From Candidatus Methylospira mobilis (GTDB lineage: Bacteria > Pseudomonadota > Gammaproteobacteria > Methylococcales > Methylococcaceae): a stretch of 64,000 nt of DNA. The notes under the pieces were generated by a model that was not told the DNA's origin, ran no database searches, and saw only the letters and a program-made list of their open reading frames with translations. A program made the position numbers and the translations under genes. The DNA lies in contig NZ_CP044205.1 in the NCBI RefSeq assembly GCF_009498235.1, positions 553,716-617,715 of the forward strand. The letters run 5' to 3'. Positions 17,889 to 29,073 of the stretch are shown one piece after another (the first letter of the stretch is position 1; each line of letters opens with the position of its first letter).

Positions 17889-19349
17889 CTATACCTTCAA
17901 CATACGCCTGATCCGATCGGCGCCGATCTCGGTTTCGATGGCATCCGCCAGGCGATCGATTCCGCGTTCGCGCGCCGCATCAATGTCTATTGCTTGAGTA
18001 TCCGACAAACCCGACCAGCTCAACAGGCTGTTGCAGGCTTCGGTAGTGTCGAACAGTCCATGCACATAGCTGCCGATAATCTGACCGTCTTCGGAGCACG
18101 CGCCGTCAGGTTGACCGTTGCTGAAAATACAGGCAGGGCGAGTCAGGGCCGGGCCGCTGCTGACGCCGGCGTGTATTTCGTATCCGGTAATCGGGGAGCC
18201 GTCCCGCGCCAGTGTGCCGGTCAGAATGTTCAGCTGTTTTTGCGCGTCCAGAGTGGTTTCGAAATTGAGCAGGCCCAGACCGGGACAACTGCCGGGCAGG
18301 CCTTCAATTCCCAGTGGATCGTGTATATGCATGCCCAGCATCTGTAAGCCCCCGCAAATACCGATCAGCTTGCCGCCGTAGCGCAAATGCCTGAGTATCG
18401 CCGATTCCCAGCCTTGCGCGCGCAACCAGGCCAAATCGGCGCGCACGCTTTTACTGCCGGGCAGGATGATCAAGTCGGCGGACGGAATCGATTCGCCCGC
18501 TCCGACCTGATGCAAAGCGACTTGCGAGTGAAAGCGCAGCGCATCGAAATCGGTATGGTTGCTGATGCGCGGATATCTGGGAGCTACAACCTGTAACGAT
18601 TTGCCGCTGTGACCGGCGCGGGCCTGTTCCGCCACAGCATCTTCGGCTTCTAGGTATAAACCATGCAAATAAGGCATAATGCCGACCACCGGTTTTCCTG
18701 TTCTTTGTTCCATCCATTCCACGCCGGGACGTAACAACGACAAATCGCCGCGAAAACGGTTGATGACAAAAGCCTTTACCCTGGCTTGTTCGCCAGGGCT
18801 AAGCAATTCCAGGGTTCCGACCAGCTGCGCGAATACGCCGCCCCGGTCGATATCGGCGACCAGCCATACCGGGCAGTCCACCGCTTCGGCGAAACCCATG
18901 TTGGCGACATCATCGCTGCGCAAATTTATTTCAGCCGGACTTCCGGCTCCTTCCACCAGTACGACATCGTATTGCCGCGCCAGACGTTGGTAGGATTCGA
19001 GCACATAATTCATGGCCTGACGCTTGAAATTCTGATAGTTGCGCGCATTCATCTCGCCGATGGCGCGTCCCTGTACGATGACCTGCGTGCCGGTATCCGT
19101 GTTTGGTTTCAGCAGGATAGGGTTCATGTCGCTATGCGGCGCAAGACCGCAGGCGCGCGCCTGCACCGCCTGGGCGCGTCCGATTTCGCCGCCGTCGGTG
19201 GTAACTGCGCTGTTGAGTGACATGTTCTGCGGTTTGAACGGCGCAACGCGTATGCCTTGGCGCTGCAATATGCGTCCCAGTCCGGTAACCAGGGTGCTTT
19301 TTCCAGCATCGGAGGTAGTGCCTTGTATCATCAGGGTAGCGACAGACAT
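17889..19349 (-). CDS. cobQ: Cobyric acid synthase
   Basis: The glutamine-dependent amidotransferase that amidates four carboxylates of the corrin ring in cobalamin synthesis. The 486-residue protein has an N-terminal ATPase-like domain ([15 protein letters not shown] at residues 7-21, [12 protein letters not shown] near 136) and a C-terminal glutaminase domain. The nucleophile Cys sits in [10 protein letters not shown] near residue 333, and the catalytic His in YVHGLFD near 428. It is transcribed divergently from cobU, 87 bases away. Confidence 0.95.
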   Translation of the reverse strand: MSVATLMIQGTTSDAGKSTLVTGLGRILQRQGIRVAPFKPQNMSLNSAVTTDGGEIGRAQAVQARACGLAPHSDMNPILLKPNTDTGTQVIVQGRAIGEMNARNYQNFKRQAMNYVLESYQRLARQYDVVLVEGAGSPAEINLRSDDVANMGFAEAVDCPVWLVADIDRGGVFAQLVGTLELLSPGEQARVKAFVINRFRGDLSLLRPGVEWMEQRTGKPVVGIMPYLHGLYLEAEDAVAEQARAGHSGKSLQVVAPRYPRISNHTDFDALRFHSQVALHQVGAGESIPSADLIILPGSKSVRADLAWLRAQGWESAILRHLRYGGKLIGICGGLQMLGMHIHDPLGIEGLPGSCPGLGLLNFETTLDAQKQLNILTGTLARDGSPITGYEIHAGVSSGPALTRPACIFSNGQPDGACSEDGQIIGSYVHGLFDTTEACNSLLSWSGLSDTQAIDIDAARERGIDRLADAIETEIGADRIRRMLKV

Positions 19350-19436
19350 AAGCGATTTTGTATTAAACAGGATCGGCCAGGTTAAAATGAAATCTTTGCA
19401 GGGGGCGAGTATACGCCGATTATGACGGGGAATGAC

Positions 19437-19946
19437 ATGCGGGAGTTGATATTGGGCGGCGCACGATCAGGGAAAAGCGGCTATGCCGAGCAACGCGCGC
19501 AGAAGTCCGGTCTGGAGGTTGTGTATATCGCAACCGCCGAAGCCTGCGATCAGGAAATGGGCGCGCGTATTGCTTTGCATCGGCAGCGGCGTCCGGCCGA
19601 TTGGCTGACGCTGGAAGAACCGTTGGCGCTTGCCGATACCTTGCGCGCTCATGCGCAAGCGGAGCGCTGCATCTTAATCGATTGCCTGACGCTCTGGCTC
19701 AGCAATTTGCTGACACTGGGCGAGGACAGATTCAAGTGCGAGCGTGAGGCGTTGCTGCGGACCTTGCCGTCGTTGCCGGGGCAGTTGCTGTTCGTCAGCA
19801 ATGAAGTCGGACAGGGTATCGTACCGATGAACGCGCTGGCGCGCCGTTTCGTCGATGAAGCGGGCTATCTGCACCAGGATCTGGCTCAACTATGCGAACG
19901 CGTGACATGGGTCGTGGCGGGATTGCCTCAAGTGCTGAAAGGATAG
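19437..19946 (+). CDS. cobU: Adenosylcobinamide kinase / guanylyltransferase
   Basis: A bifunctional enzyme of the nucleotide-loop assembly of cobalamin. The start at 19437 ([14 protein letters not shown]) has GGGGA upstream; an ATG at 19422 would add five residues but lacks a ribosome site. The 169-residue protein has the P-loop GGARSGKS, the [12 protein letters not shown] segment and the [15 protein letters not shown] motif. In this last, the guanylylated His is in the first HR pair. The [11 protein letters not shown] motif and VSNEVG(Q)GIVP near the C terminus complete the family pattern. Confidence 0.93.
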   Translation: MRELILGGARSGKSGYAEQRAQKSGLEVVYIATAEACDQEMGARIALHRQRRPADWLTLEEPLALADTLRAHAQAERCILIDCLTLWLSNLLTLGEDRFKCEREALLRTLPSLPGQLLFVSNEVGQGIVPMNALARRFVDEAGYLHQDLAQLCERVTWVVAGLPQVLKG

Positions 19947-20093
19947 CGTTGCATTACCCTAAATAGTGCTTGGACGGAAATTCTACAAGCCTTATCAACC
20001 AAAGGTTTCAGACAAAATCCTTGATCGAAGACCTTTGAAAAATGAAGATATGATTTGTTCAATGGCCATGTAAGTAAAGCAGGAAAGATTTTT

Positions 20094-20146
20094 TGTCCAC
20101 GAAACTTACGAAAAAAATTATGAGAATTTTCGTGTATTTCGTGGAC
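20094..20146 (+). terminator. Long imperfect hairpin downstream of cobU
   Basis: TGTCCACGAAACTTACGAAAA (20094) pairs with TTTTCGTGTATTTCGTGGACA (ending 20146), 18 of 21 positions. On the plus strand it is followed by GTTTATTTTTTCG. It sits between convergent cobU and sucB. A terminator for cobU is likely; it may also be a dispersed repeat, since CGTGTATTTCGTGGAC-type sequences recur in many genomes. The remaining 150 bases around it hold no gene. Confidence 0.5.
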
Positions 20147-20219
20147 AGTTTATTTTTTCGTGTTCAAGAAATTTCTGAATCCCTTGATTCATATAGCTTG
20201 CAGCGTTTCCGTTCAGACA

Positions 20220-21476
20220 CTAAATATGCAATACCATGCGGATCGGATCTTCCAGCAGCTCCTTGATGGTGTAGAGGAAAGAAACCGCGTCGCGTCCGTC
20301 TATCAGGCGATGGTCGTAGGACAGCGCGAGGTAGATCATCGGGCGGATCACGATTTCGCCGTTTTCGACAACGGGTCGTTCCTTGATTGCATGCATGCCG
20401 AGTATGGCGCTTTGCGGCGGGTTGATGATTGGTGTCGACAGCATGGAGCCGAAAATACCGCCGTTGGTGATGCTGAAGGTGCCGCCGGCGAGCTCTTCGT
20501 AACTCAGGCGGCCTGCGCGCGCCTTGCGTGAAAACTCGACCACGGATTTTTCGATTTCGCCGAAGCTCAGGGTGTCGGCATCGCGCAATACCGGCACTAC
20601 CAGACCCCGTTCGGTCGATACCGCCAGACCGATGTCGTAGTAGTCGTGATAAACCAGATCGTTGCCGTCTATCGAGGCGTTGACGATGGGGACGCGCTTG
20701 AGGGCTTCGACCGTGGCCTTCACGAAAAACGACATGAACCCCAATTTAACGCCGTGTTCCTGCTCGAAACGTGTTTTATACAGGTTGCGCAGTTCGTAAA
20801 TCCTGTGCAGGCTGACTTCGTTGAAAGTGGTCAGGGTCGCGGTATTTTGCCGAGACGCCAGCATGCGCTCGGCAATGCGTGCACGAAGGCGCGTCATGGG
20901 CAGCCGGCGTTCAGCGCGTGGCTGCGCCACGCGCTGAACGGGCGTGCTGGTGTTATCCGTCTGTATATCGTTTTCCGGTTGCGCGGAATCGTTTTGCTTC
21001 GCAATAGCCGGATCATGCCTGCCGGCGAGATAGTCCATTACGTCCTGACGCGATAACCGGCCTTCCTTGCCGGAGCCGGGTATCTCGGATGGGTCGAGCC
21101 CATGTTCGGTCAATAAGCGGCGTACGGCGGGGCTTACCGGTTGCTTGTACGGGTGGGATGGCGTGGTGACGGCAGCTACGGGCGCGGCGGTTTCCGGCAG
21201 CACCGGGGTGTTCTGTATGAGGCTGCTGTTTTGGGTTATGCTTGTTTCCAGTATTCCAAGCAGTTCGCCCCCGGTAACGAGATCTCCTTTATTGCGGAGT
21301 ATCTGCTTGAGGATGCCGGAAACGGGAGCCGGAATATCCAGGATCACTTTATCCGTTTCCAGTTCGACCAGCGTTTCGCCCTGCGCAACCGCGTCGCCAG
21401 GCGCTTTGCGCCAGTCGAGCAGGGTTGCGTCCTGTACCGATTCGGGCAGGTTGGGGACGGGTATTTCTATCTGCAT
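20220..21476 (-). CDS. sucB: 2-oxoglutarate dehydrogenase E2, dihydrolipoyl succinyltransferase
   Basis: The transacylase core of the 2-oxoglutarate dehydrogenase complex. The 418-residue protein has an N-terminal lipoyl domain (lipoylated Lys in [14 protein letters not shown] near residue 43), a Pro/Thr-rich linker, a peripheral-subunit-binding domain ([28 protein letters not shown], about 112-140) and a catalytic domain. That domain ends with the active-site [16 protein letters not shown]. It lies 15 bases after sucA. The E3 gene (lpd) is not adjacent. Confidence 0.95.
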   Translation of the reverse strand: MQIEIPVPNLPESVQDATLLDWRKAPGDAVAQGETLVELETDKVILDIPAPVSGILKQILRNKGDLVTGGELLGILETSITQNSSLIQNTPVLPETAAPVAAVTTPSHPYKQPVSPAVRRLLTEHGLDPSEIPGSGKEGRLSRQDVMDYLAGRHDPAIAKQNDSAQPENDIQTDNTSTPVQRVAQPRAERRLPMTRLRARIAERMLASRQNTATLTTFNEVSLHRIYELRNLYKTRFEQEHGVKLGFMSFFVKATVEALKRVPIVNASIDGNDLVYHDYYDIGLAVSTERGLVVPVLRDADTLSFGEIEKSVVEFSRKARAGRLSYEELAGGTFSITNGGIFGSMLSTPIINPPQSAILGMHAIKERPVVENGEIVIRPMIYLALSYDHRLIDGRDAVSFLYTIKELLEDPIRMVLHI

Positions 21477-21491
21477 GTTGGTTCCTTTTTC

Positions 21492-24290
21492 CTAACCGAA
21501 AAGCGCGCGCCTCACCAGATCTTTCTGCTCTGCCTGATGCCTGGAGAATTTGCCGACCGAAGGCGCGGCGCAACGTGCGCGGCCCGCATAACGCGGTAAT
21601 ATACCCGACTTCAGTTCATCCAGGAATCGGTTCCTGATATGGTGCCATGCGCCCTGATTTTCCGGTTCTTCCTGACACCAGATGATATCCGCCAGATGCG
21701 GAAAGCGTTGCAGCGCCTGCTGCAGTTCTTCCCTGGGGAACGGATAGAGCTGCTCGATGCGCAGTATGGCCGTTTGATGCAAGCCTTCGGTGCGCCGCCG
21801 CTCCAATAAGTCGTAATAAACCTTGCCGCTGCACAGTATGACGCGCGTAATCAGCTCCGGGTTCAGCTCGTCGGTTTCGCCGATTACCGTAAGGAAACGG
21901 CCTTCGCTCAGCTCATTCAGCCGTGAGGTCGCGTGCTTGTGGCGCAGCAGGCTTTTCGGAGTCAGCACGATCAGCGGTTTCCTGAATGGGCGCAGCAGTT
22001 GCCGGCGCAACAGATGAAAGATTTGCGCGGGCGTGGTGGGGACGCATACCTGTATGTTTTGCGATGCGCACAGTTGCAGGTAGCGTTCCAGACGTGCGGA
22101 AGAATGTTCCGGTCCCTGACCTTCGTAGCCATGAGGCAGCAGCATGACCAGACTACAGAGCCGCCCCCATTTGGTCTCGCCGGAACTGATGAACTGATCG
22201 ATGACTACCTGAGCGCCGTTGGCGAAATCGCCGAACTGCGCTTCCCATACCACCAAGGCGTTCGGCTCGGTCGTGCTGTAACCGTATTCGAAACCGAGTA
22301 CGCCTTCTTCCGACAGCAGGGAGTCGTAAATTTCGAAACGGCCCTGACTGGGAGACAGGTGCTGCAGCGGCAGCCAGGGGTAGCCTTCATTCTGATCGAA
22401 AAGGATGGCATGGCGATGGAAAAACGTGCCGCGTCCTACATCCTGTCCGCTGATACGCACCGGATGGCCCTCCATCAGCAGGGTGGCGTAAGCAAGATTT
22501 TCGGCGTAGCCCCAGTCCAGCGCCAATTCTCCTGCGGCCATTTTCCTGCGGTTGTTGAGTATGGCAAGTACTCTGGGGTGAACTTCGAAACCCGCCGGCG
22601 CGTGCGCCAGCAATGGTAGCGCCTTCGCTAGTTGCCCGACTGATATTCGGCTGCCGCAGGGCTCGCGCCAGTCCTTGCCGAGATACGGGTCCCAGCGGGT
22701 TTTAGCGTAACGCGTGGCGTCGTTCAGCGTGACCCGGAATTCGTTTTCACCAAGCTCCAATTGGGTTTGATAGTTCTGACGCAGGCTTTGCAAGTCATTT
22801 TCGTCCGTCAGGCCGCCGGTAATCAGTTTTTGCGCATATATTTCCGTAACCGGGGTATGGGTGCGGATAAAGCGGTACATCAGCGGCTGCGTCACTGCCG
22901 GTTCATCCGCTTCGTTGTGGCCTTGACGCCGGTAGCCGATCAGGTCGACGACCACATCGCGCTTGAACTTCATGCGGAAATCCAGCGCCAAACGGGCTGC
23001 GTAAACCACCGCTTCCGGGTCGTCCGCATTCACATGAAATACCGGCGCCTGTATCATGTTGGCGACATCGGTGCAGTTCAGCGTCGAGCGCGCGTCGAAG
23101 GGGTTGCTGGTGGTGAAGCCGATCTGGTTGTTGATGACGATATGCAGCGTGCCGCCGATGGTAAACCCCGGCGTTTCCGCCATGTTCAGCGTTTCCATGA
23201 CCACGCCTTGGCCGGCAAAGGCGGCATCGCCATGTATCAGTACCGGCATGATGGCGTTTTCGCCGTTTTCGCCAGCGCGGTCCTGGCGCGCACGCACATT
23301 GCCGCAGACTACCGGGTCGATGATTTCCAGGTGGGAGGGATTGAATGCCAGCGCCAGATGCATCGCGCCGTAAGGCGTTTCCAGGTCGGAGGAAAATCCC
23401 TGATGGTATTTGACGTCGCCGGTTTGCCTGCCGGTTTCATGCAGGCCGCTTTCCTCGAATTCCTGAAACAGCAGCGCCGGCTTTTTCCCCATGATGTTGA
23501 CCAGCACGTTGAGCCTGCCTCTATGCGCCATGCCGATTATCATTTCGCGCGTGCCGTACTCGCCCGCGTTCATGATCAAGGCGTCCAGCAACGGTATCAG
23601 GCTTTCGGCGCCTTCCAGCGAGAAACGTTTTTGCCCGGTATATTTGCGGTGCAGGTATTTTTCGATGCCTTCAGCGGCAACCAGCAGTTTGAGCAGGTTC
23701 AGTTTCTGTTCCCTGGCGAGCGGCATTTGCGCACGGGTGCTTTCCAGCCGCTGCAGTATCCAGGTGCGAATTTCGGTGTCGACGATATGGGTATATTCGG
23801 AACCGATACTGCCGCAGTAAGTGGCGCGCATATCGGCAATGATGTGGTTCAGGGTGCGTGTTTCCCGGCTGCCGAGTATGTCGGGGTAAAACAGGGTTTC
23901 GCCATCCTCCGGCGTCAATCCATGAGTGGCCGGGTCAAGGTAGCGTAACTGTAACGGCGACATGGTGGTAAGCGGATTGTTGTCGGCTACCTGGTGTCCG
24001 GCATTTCGATAATAACGGATCAATCGATCCACCGCCGCTTGTTTACGCAGACGGTCTTCCAGGCCTGGCGTTTGCTCGAGAGGCGGAGAAGGCGCCGCTA
24101 TCTCGGCTTTAACGGGGTCATGCGGCGCAATGGCTGCAAATTTATTGCGCCATGAAATATCTACCGACTCCGGGTTGAGCCGATAGTTTTCGTATAGCTG
24201 CTCGATAAAGCCGCTATTGTCTTCGGTGAGGACTCCGCTGTCTTCCAGTTGTTGCAGCAGCAACAGGGCTGTTTCGGGAGATGGATTCAT
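21492..24290 (-). CDS. sucA: 2-oxoglutarate dehydrogenase E1
   Basis: The thiamine-diphosphate decarboxylase of the complex, 932 residues, close to the family norm. Visible are the N-terminal QLYENYRLNPESVDISWR segment, IGMAHRGRLNVL near residue 248, the cofactor loop GDAAFAGQGVVMETLNM near 347, GYRRQGHNEADEPAVTQP near 452 and the C-terminal HGYEGQGPEHSSARLERYLQL near 723. It is the first gene of a sucA-sucB pair. If the host is a type I methanotroph this matters, because such bacteria were once thought to lack this step. Confidence 0.96.
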   Translation of the reverse strand: MNPSPETALLLLQQLEDSGVLTEDNSGFIEQLYENYRLNPESVDISWRNKFAAIAPHDPVKAEIAAPSPPLEQTPGLEDRLRKQAAVDRLIRYYRNAGHQVADNNPLTTMSPLQLRYLDPATHGLTPEDGETLFYPDILGSRETRTLNHIIADMRATYCGSIGSEYTHIVDTEIRTWILQRLESTRAQMPLAREQKLNLLKLLVAAEGIEKYLHRKYTGQKRFSLEGAESLIPLLDALIMNAGEYGTREMIIGMAHRGRLNVLVNIMGKKPALLFQEFEESGLHETGRQTGDVKYHQGFSSDLETPYGAMHLALAFNPSHLEIIDPVVCGNVRARQDRAGENGENAIMPVLIHGDAAFAGQGVVMETLNMAETPGFTIGGTLHIVINNQIGFTTSNPFDARSTLNCTDVANMIQAPVFHVNADDPEAVVYAARLALDFRMKFKRDVVVDLIGYRRQGHNEADEPAVTQPLMYRFIRTHTPVTEIYAQKLITGGLTDENDLQSLRQNYQTQLELGENEFRVTLNDATRYAKTRWDPYLGKDWREPCGSRISVGQLAKALPLLAHAPAGFEVHPRVLAILNNRRKMAAGELALDWGYAENLAYATLLMEGHPVRISGQDVGRGTFFHRHAILFDQNEGYPWLPLQHLSPSQGRFEIYDSLLSEEGVLGFEYGYSTTEPNALVVWEAQFGDFANGAQVVIDQFISSGETKWGRLCSLVMLLPHGYEGQGPEHSSARLERYLQLCASQNIQVCVPTTPAQIFHLLRRQLLRPFRKPLIVLTPKSLLRHKHATSRLNELSEGRFLTVIGETDELNPELITRVILCSGKVYYDLLERRRTEGLHQTAILRIEQLYPFPREELQQALQRFPHLADIIWCQEEPENQGAWHHIRNRFLDELKSGILPRYAGRARCAAPSVGKFSRHQAEQKDLVRRALFG

Positions 24291-24293
24291 GGA

Positions 24294-26444
24294 TTAACGC
24301 CTCCGGGCCGGTTTTTTTCCGGGCTTGCCCGGATTTTCTTGTCCGCGAGTATGCTGGGTGCGGAATGCGATCCCGCCGGCAGGCGTTCTATGTCCTTCGC
24401 TGCGCACGCCGGTACCGGCCGGTTGATAGCCGGGTATCAGATGCTGCTTGCCGTTGCCGATCAGATCGGAGCGTCCCATGCGCTTGAGCGCGTCGCGCAG
24501 CATCGGCCAGTTTTCCGGGTCGTGATAGCGCAAAAATGCTTTGTGCAGTCTGCGCTGTTTCATGCCGCGCGCAACCGGAACCTCTTCGCTGTCGCGGCGG
24601 ATGCGGCGCAGCGGATTTTTGCCGCTATGGTACATGGTGGAAGCGATAGCCATCGGCGACGGCAGAAACGCCTGCACCTGATCGGCGCGGAAACCGTTGC
24701 GCTTGAGCCACAGCGCCAGCGCCAGCATGTCTTCGTCGGTGGTGCCGGGGTGGGCGGCGATGAAGTATGGAATCAGGTATTGTTCCTTGCCGGCCTGTTT
24801 GGAGTAGCTATCGAACAGGGCTTTAAAGCGGTCGTAAGCAGCGATGCCGGGCTTCATCATTTTCGAAAGCGGCCCGCTTTCGGTGTGTTCTGGGGCGATT
24901 TTAAGATAGCCGCCGACATGATGGGTAACCAGTTCTCGCACATATTCCGGCGAATGCACGGCAAGATCGTAGCGCACCCCGGAACCGATCAGGATCTTTT
25001 TGATTCCCGGCAATGCCCGCGCGCGCCGGTAAAGCCGGATCAATGCGTCGTGGCTGGTGTTCAGGTTCTTGCAGATGCCGGGGTATACGCAGGAAAGCCG
25101 ACGGCAGGACGCTTCGATTTCGCGGCTTTGACAGGCCAGCCGGTACATGTTCGCGGTAGGGCCTCCCAGATCGGAAATAACGCCGGTGAACGACGGCGCG
25201 TGATCGCGTATGCTTTCGATTTCGCGGATGATCGAGTCTTCCGAGCGGTTCTGGATGATGCGCCCTTCGTGTTCGGTGATGGAGCAAAACGAGCAGCCGC
25301 CGAAACAGCCGCGCATGATGGTCACTGAATGCTGGATCATTTCGAATGCCGGGATTTTGGCGTTTCCGTAGCTGCGATGCGGAAGGCGGCTGTACGGCAG
25401 GTCGTATACCGCGTCCATTTCCGCCGTGCTCAAGGGAAGCGCTGGAGGGTTCAGCCAGACATGGCGCTCGCCGTGTTGCTGTATCAGTGCGCGCGCGTTG
25501 CCGGGGTTGGTTTCCTGGTGAAAAACCCGCGAAGCGTGGGCGTACAGCACACGGTCGTCGCGTAGCGCTTCGAACGACGGTAGCCGGACAACCGTGTTAT
25601 TGTAATCGTTGTGCGCCGCGGCGCGCCTGAATTGAATCGGGGCTTCCTGTCTGGGCGTGTTTTGCGTGCCGCATCCGGGTTGTGTTGTCGTGTCCAGATA
25701 CGGACTCACCGGTACTTCGGCGTTGCCGGGGGTGTCGATATGCGTCGAGTCGATCACCGCCCAGTCTTCCGGTATGCCTTTACAGATCTGCGCGGTGCCG
25801 CGTATGCCGGTCAGTTCGCCAACAGGGGTTCCGGCCGCAAGGCGGTGAGCGATTTCGACAACCTGCCGCTCACCGTTGCCGAAAACCAGCAAGTCGGCCT
25901 TGGCGTCGAGCAATATAGAGCGCCGGACTTTGTCCGACCAGTAATCATAATGCGCGATGCGTCTGAGGCTGGCTTCGATGCCGCCGAGGATGACCGGAGC
26001 ATCGCGGTAGGCCTCGCGGCAGCGTTGCGAATAGACCAGTACGCAACGGTCCGGGCGTTTATCGGCGGCGCCGTTCGGCGTGTAGGCGTCGTTGGAGCGT
26101 ACGCGCCGGTCCGAGGTATAGCGGTTGACCATGGAGTCCATGTTGCCGCCGGTCACGCCGAAAAACAGCCTCGGCCGTCCCAGTTTTTGAAAGTCGCCGG
26201 TGCTGTTCCAGTCGGGCTGCGCGATGATGCCGACGCGGAAACCCTGTGCCTCCAGCAGGCGTCCGATCAGCGCCATGCCGAAACTGGGATGATCGATATA
26301 GGCGTCGCCGGTGACCAGTATGATGTCGCAGGCATCCCAGCCCAGCGCATCCATTTCTTCGGGGGAGGCTGGCAGTTCGGGCGCAATGCCAAAGCGCTTT
26401 GCCCAATAGGGACGGTAGGAAAAAAGACTAGGGGGTTTTTGCAT
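24294..26444 (-). CDS. ygiQ: YgiQ family radical SAM protein
   Basis: A large radical SAM protein of unknown reaction. The ATG at 26444 ([14 protein letters not shown]) fits the family N terminus; a frame 21 residues longer runs deep into trpC and is unlikely. The product has about 716 residues. It has the family's [15 protein letters not shown] near residue 42, the [15 protein letters not shown] cluster motif near residue 375, and a long Arg/Lys/Pro/Gly-rich C terminus. It overlaps the trpC end by 17 bases, so it probably rides on the trp transcript. Confidence 0.93.
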   Translation of the reverse strand: MQKPPSLFSYRPYWAKRFGIAPELPASPEEMDALGWDACDIILVTGDAYIDHPSFGMALIGRLLEAQGFRVGIIAQPDWNSTGDFQKLGRPRLFFGVTGGNMDSMVNRYTSDRRVRSNDAYTPNGAADKRPDRCVLVYSQRCREAYRDAPVILGGIEASLRRIAHYDYWSDKVRRSILLDAKADLLVFGNGERQVVEIAHRLAAGTPVGELTGIRGTAQICKGIPEDWAVIDSTHIDTPGNAEVPVSPYLDTTTQPGCGTQNTPRQEAPIQFRRAAAHNDYNNTVVRLPSFEALRDDRVLYAHASRVFHQETNPGNARALIQQHGERHVWLNPPALPLSTAEMDAVYDLPYSRLPHRSYGNAKIPAFEMIQHSVTIMRGCFGGCSFCSITEHEGRIIQNRSEDSIIREIESIRDHAPSFTGVISDLGGPTANMYRLACQSREIEASCRRLSCVYPGICKNLNTSHDALIRLYRRARALPGIKKILIGSGVRYDLAVHSPEYVRELVTHHVGGYLKIAPEHTESGPLSKMMKPGIAAYDRFKALFDSYSKQAGKEQYLIPYFIAAHPGTTDEDMLALALWLKRNGFRADQVQAFLPSPMAIASTMYHSGKNPLRRIRRDSEEVPVARGMKQRRLHKAFLRYHDPENWPMLRDALKRMGRSDLIGNGKQHLIPGYQPAGTGVRSEGHRTPAGGIAFRTQHTRGQENPGKPGKKPARRR

Positions 26445-27246
26445 CTGTACTGGAAAACAGGACTCGTAATTTTTCCCCTGGATCATCGGCGCGCATGAAG
26501 GCTTCACCTACCAGAAAGGTGTCGACATGATGATCCCGCATCAATTTGACGTCAGCCGGGTTGAGGATGCCGCTTTCGGTAACGACGATACGATCATCCG
26601 GTATGATCGGCAGTAAATCAAGCGTGGTTTGCAGGCTGACTTCAAAAGTGCGCAGGTTGCGGTTGTTGATGCCTATCAATGGTAAGTTAATTTTCAGCGC
26701 GCGCTCCAATTCGATGCCGTCATGGACTTCGACCAGAACATCCATGGCCAGTTCCCCGGCCAGAGCGGCCAGATCGGACAGTTGACGGTCGTCCAGCGCT
26801 GCTGCGATCAACAATATGCAGTCGGCGGCGATCGCGCGCGCTTCGTAAACCTGATAGGCATCGATCAGAAAGTCCTTGCGTATCACCGGCAGCGCGCAAG
26901 CAGCGCGTGCCTGTTGCAGGAAGGCTTCGCTGCCCTGAAAAAAGTCTTTGTCGGTCAGTACGGAAAGGCAGCTTGCGCCTCCTGCTGCATAGCTGCGCGC
27001 ACAGTCGGCCGGGTGGAAGGGCTCGCGCAATATGCCTTTACTGGGGGATGCTTTCTTGATTTCGGCAATGACCGCGGCATTCCCTGCGGCGATTTGCCTG
27101 CGTATCGCTTCGGCGAATCCGCGCGGCGCGTCGGCTTGTTCCGCGCTGGCGCGCAAATCGTTCAAGGTTGTGAGCCGGCTGCGTTCGGCAATTTCTTCGC
27201 GTTTGCGCGCGATGATTTTTTTTAGTATGTCGGGCGTTTGCGGCAT
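26428..27246 (-). CDS. trpC: Indole-3-glycerol phosphate synthase
   Basis: Catalyses ring closure of CdRP to indole-3-glycerol phosphate in tryptophan synthesis. The start [19 protein letters not shown] at 27246 is favoured over an upstream Met because it matches the family N terminus. The 272-residue TIM barrel shows [15 protein letters not shown] near residue 58, [11 protein letters not shown] near 92, [20 protein letters not shown] near 117, [13 protein letters not shown] near 190 and VTESGI near 220. It is a monofunctional TrpC, not fused to TrpF. Confidence 0.95.
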   Translation of the reverse strand: MPQTPDILKKIIARKREEIAERSRLTTLNDLRASAEQADAPRGFAEAIRRQIAAGNAAVIAEIKKASPSKGILREPFHPADCARSYAAGGASCLSVLTDKDFFQGSEAFLQQARAACALPVIRKDFLIDAYQVYEARAIAADCILLIAAALDDRQLSDLAALAGELAMDVLVEVHDGIELERALKINLPLIGINNRNLRTFEVSLQTTLDLLPIIPDDRIVVTESGILNPADVKLMRDHHVDTFLVGEAFMRADDPGEKLRVLFSSTDAKTP

Positions 27247-27293
27247 GGTAATTTTTGCTGGGAAATTCCGATGTAATGACAATGTGAGCGGGT

Positions 27294-28322
27294 TCAGGTA
27301 AAACTGCGGCTCAAAGCAACCAGTTCTTCCAGTTTTTCGCGCCCTTTACCAGATGACAGCACATTTCGCGCCAACTCTATGCCTGCTTCCAGCGAGTCGG
27401 CGACATCGGCGGCGTAAATGGCGCCGCCGGCGTTGAGCGCGACGATGTCCCCTGCCGGGCCGGATTCGCCGTCCAGAACCGAGCGCATGATTTGCAGGCT
27501 GACGGACGGGCTTTCGGCAACCAGTTTGGTGAGCGGCGCGCGGGTAAAACCGAATTGTTCCGGCGTGATGTCGTAACAGCTGATTTGTCCGTCTTTTAGT
27601 TCCGCGACATGGGTAGGCGATGCGATGCTGATTTCGTCGAGCCCATCATCGGCATGAACGACCAGCACATGTTTGCTGCCCAGTTTTTGCAGTACGCGCG
27701 CCAGCGGCTCGACCCATTGCCGGTGAAAAACGCCCATCAATTGGTGAGTGGCGCCGGCAGGGTTGCTGAGCGGACCCAGCAGGTTGAATATGCTGCGCAC
27801 GCCGATTTCACGTCGCGGACCGATGGTGTATTTCATCGCGCCATGATGACGTTGCGCAAACAGAAAGCCGACGCCGATTTCGTTGATGCAGCGCGTAACC
27901 TGCTCCGGTCTCAGTTCTATGTTGACGCCCGCCGCCTCCAGGGTATCGGCGCTGCCCGTTGCCGTTTTTCCGGAAGCGGAACGATTGCCGTGCTTGGCGA
28001 CCTTGCAGCCGGCGGCAGCCGCCACAAATGCCGCCGTTGTCGAAATATTGAAGGTATGGCTGCCGTCGCCGCCTGTGCCGCAGGTGTCGATTACATGAGA
28101 ACCGTTCACGGATACCTTGGTGGCCATTTCCCGCAACACTTCGGCGGCGGCGGTTACTTCGTCTACGGATTCGCCTTTGGCGCGCAGCGCTATCAGGAAA
28201 CCGCCGATTTGCGCGGGCGTCGCGCCTCCGCTCATGATGGTGCGCATCAGCCCGCGCATGTCGGTTGGCTGCAGGTTGTGACCGTCCAGCAGGGTTTGTA
28301 TTGCTGCGGGCATATCCATCAT
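27294..28322 (-). CDS. trpD: Anthranilate phosphoribosyltransferase
   Basis: Transfers the phosphoribosyl group to anthranilate. Three Met codons lie at 28322, 28319 and 28313, with AAGGTG just upstream; the long N-terminal extension of the open frame (65 residues) does not look like TrpD and is left out. The 342-residue protein has [17 protein letters not shown] (PRPP-binding) near residue 79, [17 protein letters not shown] near 108 and the [10 protein letters not shown] metal-binding segment near 223. trpC follows after 47 bases. Confidence 0.95.
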   Translation of the reverse strand: MMDMPAAIQTLLDGHNLQPTDMRGLMRTIMSGGATPAQIGGFLIALRAKGESVDEVTAAAEVLREMATKVSVNGSHVIDTCGTGGDGSHTFNISTTAAFVAAAAGCKVAKHGNRSASGKTATGSADTLEAAGVNIELRPEQVTRCINEIGVGFLFAQRHHGAMKYTIGPRREIGVRSIFNLLGPLSNPAGATHQLMGVFHRQWVEPLARVLQKLGSKHVLVVHADDGLDEISIASPTHVAELKDGQISCYDITPEQFGFTRAPLTKLVAESPSVSLQIMRSVLDGESGPAGDIVALNAGGAIYAADVADSLEAGIELARNVLSSGKGREKLEELVALSRSFT

Positions 28323-28485
28323 ATATTCACCTTCATGCTTTATTGTTATTGTAGACCGCACCTTGCGCTCATCCATGGTCTTCGGCTCCGGCATATAATC
28401 CCTGGACCGACGGCTTTGATCAATGTTGCCAGCCGGTCTTGAATGCTTGTTCTTACGGAGGCTGCAGGCGCAAGTCAACCGAAGA
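28323..28485 (-). other. 163-base gap inside the trp operon
   Basis: This is the only sizable space in the rpe-to-ygiQ series. I see no hairpin with a T-run and no gene. The minus-strand reading continues the trpD frame upstream, without family similarity. It may hold an internal promoter for trpD-trpC-ygiQ, but no clear -35/-10 pair was identified. Confidence 0.4.
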
Positions 28486-29073
28486 TCAACGCTCGAGAAA
28501 ATTGCGCAGCAGCTCATGGCCCTGTTCGGTCATGATCGATTCCGGATGGAATTGCACGCCTTCAATATCCAGGGTTTTGTGCCTGACCCCCATGATTTCC
28601 TCTATGCCTCCGCCGGCATTTTCGGTCCAGGCCGTAATTTCCAGGCACTCCGGCAGGCTGTCCCCGGCGATAACCAGAGAATGGTAGCGTGTGGCCTGTA
28701 ACGGGTTTTTAAGGCCTTTAAAAACACCGCTGTTGCGATGATGCACCATTGAAGTTTTGCCGTGCATGATTCGTCCTGCATGGACAATATGTCCTCCGAA
28801 GGCGTGACCGATGCTCTGGTGCCCGAGGCAAACGCCCAGTATCGGATAATGTCCGGCATAGGCATGGATTGTATCGACCGAAATACCCGCTTCGCGCGGC
28901 GTACAGGGGCCAGGCGAAATCACGATTTTATCCGGGTTGATGCCGGCAATATCTTCAACGCTGATTTGATCGTTGCGTTTTACTTCCACCTGCGCGCCCA
29001 GCTCGGCCAGATACTGCACCAGGTTATAGGTAAACGAATCGTAATTGTCGATCATTAACACATGCCCGCTCAT
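28486..29073 (-). CDS. trpG: Anthranilate synthase glutaminase component (TrpG/PabA)
   Basis: Supplies ammonia from glutamine to TrpE. The 195-residue class I glutaminase has [16 protein letters not shown] at residues 7-22, the oxyanion segment [11 protein letters not shown] near 54, the nucleophile Cys in [10 protein letters not shown] near 80 and [18 protein letters not shown] at the C terminus. The start overlaps the trpE stop by four bases. Such proteins can also serve para-aminobenzoate synthesis. Confidence 0.95.
   Translation of the reverse strand: MSGHVLMIDNYDSFTYNLVQYLAELGAQVEVKRNDQISVEDIAGINPDKIVISPGPCTPREAGISVDTIHAYAGHYPILGVCLGHQSIGHAFGGHIVHAGRIMHGKTSMVHHRNSGVFKGLKNPLQATRYHSLVIAGDSLPECLEITAWTENAGGGIEEIMGVRHKTLDIEGVQFHPESIMTEQGHELLRNFLER

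Noticed and set aside
19350-19436. Cobalamin riboswitch between cobQ and cobU
   Set aside because: The divergent space is only about 87 bases and lacks the B12-box pattern.
22761-23948. A 395-residue open frame opposite sucA, and similar long frames opposite ygiQ and trpE
   Set aside because: GC-rich coding DNA leaves the opposite strand open; none resembles a known protein and the sense genes are certain.
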